DNA of 64,000 nucleotides, taken from positions 221,501-285,500 of the forward strand of contig NC_011899.1 in the NCBI RefSeq assembly GCF_000020485.1. Reading direction: 5' to 3'. Every line of letters starts with the position of its first letter. Positions within the stretch are counted from its first letter, which is position 1. This document shows positions 38,143-47,722 of the stretch, piece after piece. The translations under genes were made by a program, and so were the position numbers. The DNA is from Halothermothrix orenii H 168 (GTDB lineage Bacteria; Bacillota; Halanaerobiia; Halanaerobiales; Halothermotrichaceae). The notes under the pieces are model-generated. The model was not told the DNA's origin. It was given only the letters and a program-made list of their open reading frames with translations, and searched no databases.

Positions 38143-39588
38143 ATGAAAAAAAAGATTATTATTCTTATATTGATAGTGGCTGTAATTGGCTCCAGTATTT
38201 ATATGATGAATAAAAAAGGTGGGAGCAAACAGGTTGCCGGGAATGTAAAACTTGTCAAAACCGTGGAGGCAAAGCCTGGTGAAATTATGACCAGGGTCCT
38301 GGCTGATGGTAATGTTACTTTTGAAAATGACAGGGATATTAAAGTCAAGGTCTCCGGCCTTGTTGAAAGGGTCTATATCGAGGAAGGGGATGAGGTAGCA
38401 GAAGGTGAGAAGATTATTAAAATCGATGGAGACCCTCTAAGGGATAATCTTGAACTTGCCAGATTAAGTTTAAAAGAGGCTTCAAAAAATTACGAAACCC
38501 TTGTTAGTAACTTTAAGAAGCAGGATAAAATAAATGAATTAAAGCTTAAAGAGGCCAGACAGAATTTAGAACTTGCCCGCTTATCACTCAATAAAGAAAA
38601 AGAGTCACTGGAATATAAGCTTAAGACCCTGCAGGATAAGATTGATGATGCTAAGAAGGCCCTTGATGAGGCCCGCAAAGAATGGGAAAAGCAGAAATAC
38701 CTTTTCCAGAATAAGGCTGTTGCTGAAAAGGCTGTTAAAAATGCAGAAAAAGCTTACCAGACAGCCCAGGATAACTATGAAGACCTCAAAGAAGAGCTCA
38801 AGTATTTGGAGCAAAAAACCATTCCGAGAACTATTGAACTGGCCAATCTGGAAGTGGGAAAAGCTGAAAACAGTCTGGAGCTTTTAAAGAATTCTCTGGA
38901 AAAAAGTAATATTACTGAAAATGACCTGGAACTGGCCCGGATAAAGATTGACAGGGCAAAAAAGAATATAGCTGATATTAAGGAAGATTTGAACAGATTA
39001 GAAACCCTGGCCCCGATAACAGGGACCATTGTCTCTCTGGAAATCAGGGAAGGCGATAAAGTTGTAGAAGGAACCACTGTCGGTAAAATTGCTGACCTTG
39101 AATCCTTACTTATAGAAGTTATGGTAGATGAAGTTGATGTCAATGAAGTGGCGGTAGGACAGAGTGTTACTCTAACCAGTGATTCTTTTGAGGATAAGCT
39201 TACAGGAGAGGTAATAAAAATAGACCCGGTTGCCACCAAGGTAGGCAATCTAAATAAATACAGGACACAGATAGTGGTTAGTGACCCTGAAGGTGTTTTA
39301 AAACCGGGTATGTTTGTTAATGCGGAAATCGTTACATCCTACAAAAATAATGTAATTACCCTGCCGCCCCTGGCAGTCCTGGGAGACGAAGATAAATATG
39401 TATATGTTGTTGAGGATGGTAAAGCTGTAAAGAGGCCGGTGGAACTCGGTCTACAAAACCTTACTAAAGTGGAAGTAAAAGGTGTTAAAGCCGGGGAACG
39501 GGTTATCATTGGACCATTTACTGTCCTTAAAGATTTAGAACCCGGGACACCTGTGTCTGATGTTACTGAAAGAAAAAAAGATAAATAA
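38143..39588 (+). CDS. Efflux periplasmic adaptor (HlyD/MacA-like)
   Basis: A 481-aa membrane-fusion protein. An N-terminal anchor (IIILILIVAVIGSSIYMM) is followed by a half lipoyl domain (VRVYIEEGD-like VERVYIEEGDEVAEGEKI). A long coiled-coil hairpin of about 110-270 (repeats of LELARLSL and KKALDEARKEWEKQK) follows, then the second lipoyl half (APITGTIVSLEIREGDKV) and beta-barrel. The long hairpin would dock onto a TolC channel, in keeping with a diderm envelope. It lies between the TolC fragment and the ATPase. Confidence 0.9.
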   Translation: MKKKIIILILIVAVIGSSIYMMNKKGGSKQVAGNVKLVKTVEAKPGEIMTRVLADGNVTFENDRDIKVKVSGLVERVYIEEGDEVAEGEKIIKIDGDPLRDNLELARLSLKEASKNYETLVSNFKKQDKINELKLKEARQNLELARLSLNKEKESLEYKLKTLQDKIDDAKKALDEARKEWEKQKYLFQNKAVAEKAVKNAEKAYQTAQDNYEDLKEELKYLEQKTIPRTIELANLEVGKAENSLELLKNSLEKSNITENDLELARIKIDRAKKNIADIKEDLNRLETLAPITGTIVSLEIREGDKVVEGTTVGKIADLESLLIEVMVDEVDVNEVAVGQSVTLTSDSFEDKLTGEVIKIDPVATKVGNLNKYRTQIVVSDPEGVLKPGMFVNAEIVTSYKNNVITLPPLAVLGDEDKYVYVVEDGKAVKRPVELGLQNLTKVEVKGVKAGERVIIGPFTVLKDLEPGTPVSDVTERKKDK

Positions 39589-39619
39589 AGGGGGAGTCCA
39601 GGATGGAGGTGAAATTAAA

Positions 39620-40360
39620 TTGTCCATAATAAAGGTATCAAATCTATCTAAAATATATGGTGAAGGTGAGGTAGCAGTCAAGGCTCTAAAGGAAGTATCT
39701 TTTGAGGTTGATGAGGGGGAATTTGTTGCCGTGATGGGCCCGTCTGGCTCGGGAAAGTCAACATTAATGAATATTCTTGGCTGCCTGGACACCCCTACCT
39801 CCGGGGAGTATTATCTTGACGGGGTTAATGTCAGCAGCATGTCTGAAAAGGAACTGGCAAAAATAAGAAACCTTAAGGTCGGTTTTATCTTTCAGACCTT
39901 CAATCTACTTCCCCGTTTTTCAGCCTTAAGAAATGTAGAACAGCCCATGATCTATAAAGGGGTCCCCCGTCAAAAAAGGTTAAAGATAGCCAGAAAGGCT
40001 TTAGAATCTGTGGGGCTCGGTGACAGGCTCCACCACAAACCTTCGGAACTTTCAGGAGGGCAATGCCAGAGAGTGGCCATAGCCAGGTCTCTGGTTAATG
40101 ACCCCCAGATAATTCTGGCAGATGAACCGACCGGTAACCTTGATAGCAAATCTGAAGAGGATATACTGGAAATCCTGAATGGTTTAAATGAAAAGGGGAT
40201 AACCATAGTTATGGTTACCCATGACCGGGTAGTTGCCAGTCATGCTCACCGTATAGTCCATTTTAAAGATGGAGAGATAATCAGGGAAGATAAAACACAG
40301 AACGGTATTAATAGAGAGACTGCTACCCGTTCCTGGAGGGATCGGGATGAAATTACTTGA
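39620..40360 (+). CDS. MacB/LolD-type ABC ATPase
   Basis: A 246-aa ATPase with Walker [16 protein letters not shown], signature [15 protein letters not shown], Walker [14 protein letters not shown]. The LolD/MacB hallmark is GxLDxPTSGxY ([11 protein letters not shown]). TTG 39620 is preferred as start: GGAGGTGA lies 8 nt upstream, and the longer frame from 39560 overlaps the adaptor gene. It energises the two permeases that follow. The C-terminal tail ([11 protein letters not shown]) overlaps the first permease by 14 bp. Confidence 0.93.
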   Translation: MSIIKVSNLSKIYGEGEVAVKALKEVSFEVDEGEFVAVMGPSGSGKSTLMNILGCLDTPTSGEYYLDGVNVSSMSEKELAKIRNLKVGFIFQTFNLLPRFSALRNVEQPMIYKGVPRQKRLKIARKALESVGLGDRLHHKPSELSGGQCQRVAIARSLVNDPQIILADEPTGNLDSKSEEDILEILNGLNEKGITIVMVTHDRVVASHAHRIVHFKDGEIIREDKTQNGINRETATRSWRDRDEIT

Positions 40361-41567
40361 GTATATTGGTCTTGCCCTGTATGAAATCTGGCATAATAAG
40401 GTCAGGACCTTTTTGACCCTGATTGGGGTCATTATCGGGATAGCTGCTGTAATTGTTATTATTTTTGTGGTCCAGGGGGCAGAGAGGTTTTTACTGGCTG
40501 AAGTTGAAAAAATAGCTCCTTCTGATGTTATCTATGCTTATGCCCGGTGGGACCGTGATACCAGACGGCCTATGGCTGGGTTGACCCTTGATGATATTGA
40601 GTATATTAAAGACAGGGAATCAGACATGATTAGAGCCATTGCCCCCCGGTATTATGGTAACAGTAAGATCAGACTTAATGGGGAAGAAAAGGATTGCAAC
40701 CTCATTGCTTCAACCCCCTCTATCTTTGATATATATGATGTAAGTATTGCCAGAGGAAGGTCCTTAACACGGCTGGATATGGAAGAATTAAATCAGGTGG
40801 TTGTCCTGAGTTATGATACAGCTGAAAAATTATTTGAAGGGGTTAACCCTGTTGGTAAGAAGTTAAATCTGTCCGGTCTTACTTTTACCGTCATCGGTGT
40901 CCTGGAGGAGGGGGAAAAGTCCATAATCCCTACTTCAGTAACAAATAATACGGTATTTATCCCTTTTAGTGTATTTGAAAGGATTTTTGATGTTCATAAC
41001 CGCTTTATCTTAATGGCCAGGCTAAAAGATAAATCTCTGGTCGATACAGGAATTAAGCGGGTACAACAATTACTGGACAGAAGGCATGGTATGGCAGACA
41101 ATGGGATGTCAAAGTTTCGAGTAAGTAGCTGGGTCTCAGGGCTTAAGGAAATAAGTATTATAAAGACGGTCCTGATTGTCTTACTTAGCGGGGTCGCCAG
41201 TATAACCCTTCTGGTGGCCGGGATTGGTTTAATGAACATTATGCTGGTTATTGTAACTGAAAGGACCCGGGAGATTGGCCTGAGGAAGGCCCTGGGGGCA
41301 ACAAACCGGGATATCCTCATTCAATTTATTATTGAATCCATTGTTCTCTGTATTGTTGGAGGTATTCTCGGGGTTATTGTAGGGTATCTCGGGAGTGAAG
41401 TTGCCCTCAATATTGCTAATAAATACATTAACTTTAGTTATAGTGTCCCAAGGTGGGCAGTTTTGCTGTCCCTGACCTTTACGACACTGGTTGGTCTCTT
41501 CTTTGGAATATACCCTGCCTATAAAGCAGCCCGCCTTAATCCCATAGAGGCGTTGCGTTATGAATAA
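40347..41567 (+). CDS. MacB/FtsX-type ABC permease 1
   Basis: A 406-aa permease. The first helix (FLTLIGVIIGIAAVIVIIF) is followed by a periplasmic domain of about 240 residues and three C-terminal helices, the MacB/FtsX plan. ITLLVAGIGLMNIMLVIVTERTREIGLRKALGA is the FtsX core segment (written partly: NIMLVIVTERTREIGLRKAL). NPIEALRYE ends the protein. Substrate unknown; macrolide, peptide or lipid export are all possible. Confidence 0.9.
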   Translation: MKLLEYIGLALYEIWHNKVRTFLTLIGVIIGIAAVIVIIFVVQGAERFLLAEVEKIAPSDVIYAYARWDRDTRRPMAGLTLDDIEYIKDRESDMIRAIAPRYYGNSKIRLNGEEKDCNLIASTPSIFDIYDVSIARGRSLTRLDMEELNQVVVLSYDTAEKLFEGVNPVGKKLNLSGLTFTVIGVLEEGEKSIIPTSVTNNTVFIPFSVFERIFDVHNRFILMARLKDKSLVDTGIKRVQQLLDRRHGMADNGMSKFRVSSWVSGLKEISIIKTVLIVLLSGVASITLLVAGIGLMNIMLVIVTERTREIGLRKALGATNRDILIQFIIESIVLCIVGGILGVIVGYLGSEVALNIANKYINFSYSVPRWAVLLSLTFTTLVGLFFGIYPAYKAARLNPIEALRYE

Positions 41568-41580
41568 GGTGGTGACATAG

Positions 41581-42834
41581 ATGAATTTAATGGAAACAAT
41601 TAGACTGGCCCTGGCCGGGGTTGGAAGTAATAAATTGAGGTCATTTTTGACCCTGTTAGGTATTATAATTGGAGTAACAGCAGTTATTCTGATGGTATCT
41701 CTGGGGAGTGGAACCCAGAAGGTTGTTAGTGGCCAGTTCAGTAATCTTCAGACCCGTCAAATATATATAGATGAAAACCATAATTTACCATACCATCTGC
41801 AGGGGCGGTTAAGTTTGCGGGACAGGGATTACCTTAAAGACTCTGTAATGGGTGTTGAAAAGGTCGTTCCCTTTTACCAGCTTTACACGGGGGTAAAGTA
41901 TGGTGATAATGAGCAGGAAGGCTGGGTTTATGGTATCGATCCTGCTTCACAGGAACTGATTAATGTAAATATAAGTTATGGCCGTTTTTTTGACCAGTCA
42001 GATATTGATAATAAAGAGCGGGTTGCTATAGTCGGGGAACAGTTGCTGGAAAGACTGGCGAGGACAGGAAATATGGTGCAACCACAACACGCCTCTACCC
42101 CCGATTATGCCTCAGCAGTCGGTAAATATATATATCTGTCTGGTAAGAAATTTATTATTGTTGGAGTTATGCAGGAATCCCAGAACATGATGTTTATTTC
42201 TAATCAATCGGTTCTACTTCCATACACCACTATCAGAGACCACTGGCGCCGGGAAACCAGATATGTAGATTTTTATCTGCTATCCTATGGTCCAGACGCT
42301 TCAGAGAAAGATACCCTGGAACAGGTAAAATATCTTATGGATAGAAAATACGGTAAAACCAGTACCGGGAAGAGTAAGTTTTACTTCCAGAGTCTTCAGG
42401 AAAATGTCAATATCATGACCAGGGTTTTTACTGTATTTACTTATGTGCTTGGTGGAATTGCTTCTATTTCCCTGCTGGTAGGCGGTATCGGGGTTATGAA
42501 TATTATGCTGGTTACCGTTAAAGAAAGGACCCGTGAGATTGGAGTAAGGCTGGCCATAGGAGCGACCAGGCAGGATGTTCAGAGACAGTTTTTAGCAGAA
42601 TCAGTCATCCTCTCTGTCGGTGGTGGTATTGTCGGGGTTTTAATGGGTAGTATTCTTTCATTTCTTGCCAATATGATCTTGAAACAGGTCTTCAACTGGT
42701 GGCAGGGATTTATTCCAGGGTGGGTTATTCTGCTATCCTTCGGGGTAACTACCGCCATTGGGGTTATATTTGGTTTTTATCCTGCCTATAAGGCCTCCAG
42801 GCTTGACCCCATAGAGGCTCTAAGATATGAATAG
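41581..42834 (+). CDS. MacB/FtsX-type ABC permease 2
   Basis: A 417-aa paralogue of the preceding permease with the same four-helix plan, 13 bp downstream. Shared segments include FLTLLGIIIGVTAVILMVSL, NIMLVTVKERTREIGVRLAI and DPIEALRYE. Two different permeases with one ATPase suggest a heterodimeric exporter. Its periplasmic domain is richer in aromatic residues than that of permease 1. Confidence 0.9.
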   Translation: MNLMETIRLALAGVGSNKLRSFLTLLGIIIGVTAVILMVSLGSGTQKVVSGQFSNLQTRQIYIDENHNLPYHLQGRLSLRDRDYLKDSVMGVEKVVPFYQLYTGVKYGDNEQEGWVYGIDPASQELINVNISYGRFFDQSDIDNKERVAIVGEQLLERLARTGNMVQPQHASTPDYASAVGKYIYLSGKKFIIVGVMQESQNMMFISNQSVLLPYTTIRDHWRRETRYVDFYLLSYGPDASEKDTLEQVKYLMDRKYGKTSTGKSKFYFQSLQENVNIMTRVFTVFTYVLGGIASISLLVGGIGVMNIMLVTVKERTREIGVRLAIGATRQDVQRQFLAESVILSVGGGIVGVLMGSILSFLANMILKQVFNWWQGFIPGWVILLSFGVTTAIGVIFGFYPAYKASRLDPIEALRYE

Positions 42835-42874
42835 TTTTTTAATGTTTTTTACTTAAATTGAGGAGGTAGATAGA

Positions 42875-43555
42875 ATGTCACCATGGAGCAAAATGGTTAA
42901 TATTTTTCTTTCCCCTGAAGAAGTTTTCATGGATTTGAAAGAAAAGAGTGATTGGGTGGTTCCTCTTGTTACAATTCTGGTAATAAGCCTGTTGACAACT
43001 TTTATTTTACTTCCCAGTGTTATTATTCCAAAACAGGTAGAGCAGATTACCAATAACCCAAACCTGAGTCTGGAGCAGAAGAATAAAAGTCTTGAAATTA
43101 TACATGGTCCCGTTAATTATTTTATTACTATAATTGGTAGTGTCCTGGGTATGTTTATTGGGGTACTTATTTTAAGTGGAGGTCTAATGTTAATCAGGGT
43201 TATCTTTAAAGGGGAAAAGGTTCCCTTTAAAAATGTTTTCTCTGGAGCAGTTTATACTAGCTTAATTCCTGCACTGGGGTCTATCATTACTACAATATTA
43301 AGTTATTACCAAAATAGTCTTATTAGCAGTTTTAATCTGTCCCTGTTTGTACCAGAATTAAATAACAAATTTATAAAGATGTTTATAGAAAGAATAACGC
43401 TTTTTGGTGTCTGGGAGGTAATTTTAATTGGATTAATGTTATCAATTTTTTATAAATATAGCAAAAAGAAGGCCTTTTCAATCGCTTTTGGTGTTTATTT
43501 TATTTTAATTCTTTTCTTTATCTTTTTATCCCAGTTATTGCCACCTGGTGCTTAA
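42875..43555 (+). CDS. Yip1-domain membrane protein
   Basis: A 226-aa protein with about five helices. The opening (SPEEVFMDLKEKSDWVVPLV) and later GVLILSGGLMLIRVIFKG and FKNVFSGAVYTSLIPALG fit the bacterial Yip1/DUF1282-type family. It ends the efflux operon, 40 bp after the second permease, with AGGAGGTAG as ribosome site. Bacterial Yip1 proteins often accompany exporters, but their role is not known. Confidence 0.78.
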   Translation: MSPWSKMVNIFLSPEEVFMDLKEKSDWVVPLVTILVISLLTTFILLPSVIIPKQVEQITNNPNLSLEQKNKSLEIIHGPVNYFITIIGSVLGMFIGVLILSGGLMLIRVIFKGEKVPFKNVFSGAVYTSLIPALGSIITTILSYYQNSLISSFNLSLFVPELNNKFIKMFIERITLFGVWEVILIGLMLSIFYKYSKKKAFSIAFGVYFILILFFIFLSQLLPPGA

Positions 43556-43666
43556 ATAAAGGTCATATTTAATATGGAGGAAGAAATATAATTTTTAACA
43601 TAAAGAAAGCAAAGTTGGGGTATAAAGGATTATAAATAAGTTAACTTAATAAAAGAGACTGATAAC

Positions 43667-43718
43667 CGGGTACGCTTTTTCCTGGTGGTTTTTCCACCTA
43701 TTTTGCGTACCCGTTTTT
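43667..43718 (+). terminator. Two-tier terminator of the efflux operon
   Basis: Outer stem CGGGTACGC / GCGTACCCG encloses an inner hairpin GGTGG-TTTTT-CCACC and is followed by five T. Position fits the end of the exporter transcript. Confidence 0.85.
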
Positions 43719-43830
43719 AATTAATTTTAAGGACTTAAAAAAAGGTGTTTTTAATGTCATATTGAATTTTTATTGTATACGTATTATAGTAATAATTAAG
43801 TATTTGATGAAATAACAGGAGATGAGCCAG

Positions 43831-44592
43831 ATGAGAATCGGGATTTTTGACTCAGGTGTTGGAGGAATTACAGTTCTTAAAGAAGCCCTTAATTTGTTGC
43901 CGGGGGAGGATTATATATATTATGCCGATACTGCAAATGTTCCCTATGGTACTAAAGACAAAAACGAGGTTAGACAATATATATTTAAAGCTGTTGAATT
44001 TCTAATAAATCGGGGGATAGAAGCCCTGGTTGTTGCCTGTAATACGGCCACCAGTATCGCTATTAAAGATTTAAGAGAAACATATCAATTTCCTATAGTT
44101 GGTATGGAACCAGCTGTCAAACCTGCTGTTGAAAGGAGCAGGAATAAAAAGGTTCTGGTACTGGCAACCCCCCTGACCATCAGGGAAGAGAAGTTTAGAA
44201 ACCTGGTATCCAGGGTTAAAGCTGAGGATATAGTTGATTCCCTGGGACTGCCTGGTCTGGTAGAATATGCTGAGGGTTTTGTTTTTGATGAAAACATTAT
44301 TATACCTTATCTAAAGGACAGGCTATCCCCTTTTAATTTACAGGAGTACGGGACACTGGTCCTGGGTTGTACTCATTTTCTATATTTCAGGGATATTTTT
44401 AATAAAATCATTCCCGATCATATTGATATTATTGATGGTAATAAAGGTACGGTAAGGCATTTAAAAAATCTTCTTCTTCAAAGCGGATTTAAAACAGGTA
44501 GTGAGGGGTCAGGGGAGATTATATTCTATTCCTCAGGGAAGAAAGATGAGAGGAGATTAAAAAAGTATCTGGATATCTTAAAAGAAATATAA
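43831..44592 (+). CDS. murI: Glutamate racemase
   Basis: A 253-aa cofactor-free racemase making D-glutamate for peptidoglycan. Catalytic Cys pair in VVACNTATS and LVLGCTHFLYF; Asp in IFDSGVGGITVL. ATG 43831 was chosen because CAGGAG lies 9 nt before it; ATG 43822 touches that site. Stands alone with 172 bp of gene-free sequence after it. Confidence 0.96.
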   Translation: MRIGIFDSGVGGITVLKEALNLLPGEDYIYYADTANVPYGTKDKNEVRQYIFKAVEFLINRGIEALVVACNTATSIAIKDLRETYQFPIVGMEPAVKPAVERSRNKKVLVLATPLTIREEKFRNLVSRVKAEDIVDSLGLPGLVEYAEGFVFDENIIIPYLKDRLSPFNLQEYGTLVLGCTHFLYFRDIFNKIIPDHIDIIDGNKGTVRHLKNLLLQSGFKTGSEGSGEIIFYSSGKKDERRLKKYLDILKEI

Positions 44593-44764
44593 CAAAGGTC
44601 CTAATGCCAGAGAACATTACAAGTGACATGTTTATAAGAAGAATCGGTTGAGTTGATTCTATTGCGAACAAATTTCTTATCTATTATATCCCCGGTGTTA
44701 ATAAAAATAACTTTCGATGGGAGTATGAAGGGATAAAAAACATGATCCGGTTAATAGACTTAAA

Positions 44765-45349
44765 TTAAGGTATAAAGTTTAATATACTAACAATATTTAT
44801 ATTGAGGTGTTCAAACAGGATCCTGGTTCCGATAAAGATCAGTATTAGTCCACCGATAATCTGAGCCTTATTCTGGAGAAGGTTACCACCGGTTTTTCCA
44901 ATAAAAACCCCCGGGGCAGATAGGATGAAAGTTGTCCATCCGATTATCATAACTGAGGGGAGGATAGCTACCTTAAGGCAGGCAAAACTGACCCCGACTG
45001 CCAGGGCATCTATACTGGTGGCGATAGCCAGTAAAAGAAGTATTTTGTTATTTAAAGGGTTAAAGTTATTATCTTCATCAGTGGTTGTTTCATAGATCAT
45101 TTTTAAACCGATAATTAAAAGCAGAATGAAGGCTACCCAGTGGTCATAGCTTTTTATATAGTTACTAAATTTCAGGCTGCAAAACCAACCGACAAGAGGC
45201 ATAAAGGCCTGAAAAAACCCGAAAAAGAACCCAATTTTAATAGCATTTTTAAATCTGATTTGGTTTAAGATGATACCACTGGTAACTGAAACTGAAAAGG
45301 CATCCATAGCAAGTCCAAATGCAGTAAAAAAAAGGGTTAACAGGGTCAT
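44765..45349 (-). CDS. mntP: MntP-family manganese efflux pump
   Basis: A 194-aa membrane protein with six helices. The two repeats each have the conserved Asp: FGLAMDAFSVSVTSG and IATSIDALAVGVSFACL. GKTGGNLLQNKAQIIGGLIL is also typical of the family. MntP expels Mn2+ from the cytoplasm. No yybP-ykoY manganese riboswitch was found in the upstream 190 bp. ATG follows AAAGGAGTAATACC. Confidence 0.92.
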   Translation of the reverse strand: MTLLTLFFTAFGLAMDAFSVSVTSGIILNQIRFKNAIKIGFFFGFFQAFMPLVGWFCSLKFSNYIKSYDHWVAFILLLIIGLKMIYETTTDEDNNFNPLNNKILLLLAIATSIDALAVGVSFACLKVAILPSVMIIGWTTFILSAPGVFIGKTGGNLLQNKAQIIGGLILIFIGTRILFEHLNINIVSILNFIP

Positions 45350-45599
45350 GGTATTACTCCTTTAAGTAGGTATAATATATGCGGGTTCAGGTTTTCGTAG
45401 TGGGTGACAACAACTGTATTATAATGTCTTTTGTATGTAATGTCAATGTTTTTATAAAAGCTGCTGGAACAAGAAATTGATTTAAATGTTTTCTTAATTC
45501 TTACAGGTCAAACAAAAACATCTGAGTTTAGATATAACCTAATTGATAATAAAGAGTCTGTATATTGGTAGAGATATACTTGATAATGGAGGGTTTGCT

Positions 45600-46370
45600 T
45601 TGAATAGAGAAAAAATAACACAACTGGTAAAGCAATTTATAAAAGATTATTCCAGCAGAAAAGAAATTTATACTAAATGGAGAGAGCCCATAATTAAGTT
45701 TTCTGATGTTAGAGATGAACTATTTTTTAAATTGAAAGAGATTATTAGTCCCACTCATGCTTTACCTACAGATTTTATGGAAGATGCTAAAACTGTGATA
45801 TCTTATTTTATTCCTTTTGATAAATCAATTGTAAATTTAAATATAGATGGAAAGTATAGTTCGAGAGGATGGGCAATGGCATATATAGAAACCAATAAAC
45901 TCATATTAGACTTGAACAAATATATTAAGAGGGAACTTGAGTTATTAAATTATAAATCAACTATTATACCTGCAACACATAATTTTGACAAAGAAAAGTT
46001 AATAAGCGATTGGTCCCATAGGCACGTTGCTTACATTGCCGGGTTAGGGACATTTGGCTTGAATAATATGTTAATTACCGATAAAGGGTGTTGTGGTAGA
46101 ATTGGGAGTATAATAACTAATTTAAAAGTTGAACCTACAAAAAGAAAAGATATAGAATATTGTCTCTATAAAAGAAAAGGAGTATGCAAAAAATGTGTGA
46201 AAAGATGTGTCAATAATGCGTTGAAAGTTGATTCGTTTGACCGGCATAAGTGTTACGAAATGTTATTATATAATGATAGGTTACATTCTGATTTTGGTCT
46301 GGCAGACGTGTGTGGTAAATGTTGTGTTAATTTACCATGTTCATTTACTAACCCGGTAAAAAAAAAGTAG
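45600..46370 (+). CDS. Epoxyqueuosine reductase-like Fe-S protein
   Basis: A 256-aa protein of the COG1600 type. The double-cluster segment has GVCKKCVKRCVNNALKVDSF and DVCGKCCVNLPC. SHRHVAYIAGLGTFGLNNMLIT matches the region before the clusters in QueG-type proteins. It is shorter than true QueG (about 300-380 aa) and lacks the HEAT tail, so it is probably a relative and not QueG itself. TTG 45600 follows GGAGGG at 6 nt. Codon use is more AT-rich than upstream genes. Confidence 0.8.
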   Translation: MNREKITQLVKQFIKDYSSRKEIYTKWREPIIKFSDVRDELFFKLKEIISPTHALPTDFMEDAKTVISYFIPFDKSIVNLNIDGKYSSRGWAMAYIETNKLILDLNKYIKRELELLNYKSTIIPATHNFDKEKLISDWSHRHVAYIAGLGTFGLNNMLITDKGCCGRIGSIITNLKVEPTKRKDIEYCLYKRKGVCKKCVKRCVNNALKVDSFDRHKCYEMLLYNDRLHSDFGLADVCGKCCVNLPCSFTNPVKKK

Positions 46371-46502
46371 TAAAACATGTTTCAATATTTGATGATAATA
46401 GTGGGGTGGGTCTAAATGAAAAACTGAAGCGGCATTGCAGGTTAAAAAATATAATAAAAGGAGCAAGCCAGTTTATTTAGTTACCATGGTTTCCAAATAA
46501 TA

Positions 46503-46637
46503 ATGGCTCAAGGTATTTTTCCACCAGATGTTATAATAGGTCACACAATAGAGACAACTATATCTGCATGTGTATATGGAGGTCTTATAGGCTATCTATT
46601 TTACATAAGGTATTTGTCTGGTAACAACATTAATTAA
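46503..46637 (+). CDS. Hypothetical 44-aa membrane peptide (doubtful)
   Basis: An ATG-started frame encodes MAQGIFPPDVIIGHTIETTI followed by a hydrophobic segment (SACVYGGLIGYLFYIRYL). No ribosome site is seen before it, though the frame is open back to 46458. It may be a fragment of a membrane protein gene or chance. The remaining bases of the 46371-46652 interval show nothing recognisable. Confidence 0.25.
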   Translation: MAQGIFPPDVIIGHTIETTISACVYGGLIGYLFYIRYLSGNNIN

Positions 46638-46652
46638 AAGTGAGGGACAGAA

Positions 46653-46886
46653 ATGTCTAGAATTTTTACAAAAAAAGAAAAGCAAAGGATCATTAAAGAG
46701 ATACAGTATTTCTTTTTGGAAGAAAGAGAAGAAGAAATTGGGATAATAGCTGCTGAAAGAGTGTTTGATTTTTTCACAGGGAATTTAGGAAAAATATTTT
46801 ATAATAAAGGATTGGATGATGCAAGAATTTGGTTTTCAAAAAGAATGGAAGATTTAGAAATAGATTATGATTTACTGTACAAGTAA
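46653..46886 (+). CDS. DUF2164 family protein
   Basis: A 77-aa helical protein. RIIKEIQYFFLEEREEEIGI, followed by AAERVFDFFTGNLGKIFYNKG and DARIWFSKRMEDL, matches the DUF2164 pattern (EIG-x-x-x-A-E-x-x-x-DF, Y-N-x-G-x-x-DA). Function unknown. Ribosome site is a weak GTGAGGGA. It is in an AT-rich group of small genes. Confidence 0.75.
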   Translation: MSRIFTKKEKQRIIKEIQYFFLEEREEEIGIIAAERVFDFFTGNLGKIFYNKGLDDARIWFSKRMEDLEIDYDLLYK

Positions 46887-46963
46887 TGTTAAAAGCAAAG
46901 GAAATAAAATATGTAACCTAATAGAGTTTTTTGAGTCTGGATAGACAATGGAGGTTTTGCAAA

Positions 46964-47617
46964 ATGTTAGACTATAATAATTCAACGACCGTATTTTTAT
47001 GGGTTTTAGCATTTTATTTTCTACCCATGGTAGTAGGGTTTATTTTAGGAAAAATAAAAACTATAAGTTTAACAAAAATAAGTGAAATAGGGTATAAACT
47101 TGGAGATCCTGTAACTACAAAAATTCATAACTGGTCTAGAAAATATAAATTGTTAAGTATCAAAAATGGCCACTGGTTGTTATTATTCTTATTAATTTTT
47201 TTAAATAATTTAATATTGGTAGCTTTTGTAAGAAGGATATTTTATGGGATTATTTTTGTTATTCCGTTATTATTAACCGCATGGACAGGTTTTGGTCATG
47301 GAGTTCTTTTCTCTAAACCTAAAGGCAGGGCAGGTATCTTATTAATATTTTTTGAATTTGGTGGGTATCTATTTGCAACAGTTATTGGAGTAAAAATAGG
47401 GATATGTATTTTAATTTCGTTAATAAGTAATAATCAACCGGTAATTAGTATACCCTGGGATTATGTTTTGCCGGCGGTAGTATTTCTAATGATTGGTGCG
47501 GCTATAGAAACTTTATCGATAAAAGCAGCCAGTAAAAATATGGATTTGAACAACATAGATAAAATTAATTTTGAACAAAGAAGAGCTGAAATTGCAAAAC
47601 AAATAGATGATGATTAA
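46964..47617 (+). CDS. Unrecognised membrane protein
   Basis: A 217-aa protein with about five or six helices (VFLWVLAFYFLPMVVGFIL, WLLLFLLIFLNNLILVAF, IIFVIPLLLTAWTGFGHG, ILLIFFEFGGYLFATVIG, YVLPAVVFLMIGAAIETLS). The NN in the second helix and the FxHGxLF-like loop faintly recall SpoIIM/DUF95 proteins, but I would not assign it. Start ATG 46964 follows TGGAGGT at 8 nt. The C-terminus is charged (NFEQRRAEIAKQIDDD). Confidence 0.6.
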   Translation: MLDYNNSTTVFLWVLAFYFLPMVVGFILGKIKTISLTKISEIGYKLGDPVTTKIHNWSRKYKLLSIKNGHWLLLFLLIFLNNLILVAFVRRIFYGIIFVIPLLLTAWTGFGHGVLFSKPKGRAGILLIFFEFGGYLFATVIGVKIGICILISLISNNQPVISIPWDYVLPAVVFLMIGAAIETLSIKAASKNMDLNNIDKINFEQRRAEIAKQIDDD

Positions 47618-47722
47618 TAATATCCAGTAATTGAATTATCATATATATTTTAGAAGGGAGTCTCTAGTGAAAGGTCTATAATATATGGGTTGTATAAAGT
47701 TTATAAAAGGAGGTGATACATA

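Noticed and set aside
37435-39248. Antisense Ser-rich frames opposite the efflux genes
   Set aside because: Serine- and leucine-rich shadows of coiled-coil genes; no independent support.
44640-44662. Hairpin AGAATC/GATTCT after murI as a terminator
   Set aside because: Short stem, large loop and no T-run.
45350-45540. Manganese riboswitch (yybP-ykoY) before mntP
   Set aside because: No matching conserved loops were found in the upstream sequence on the minus strand.
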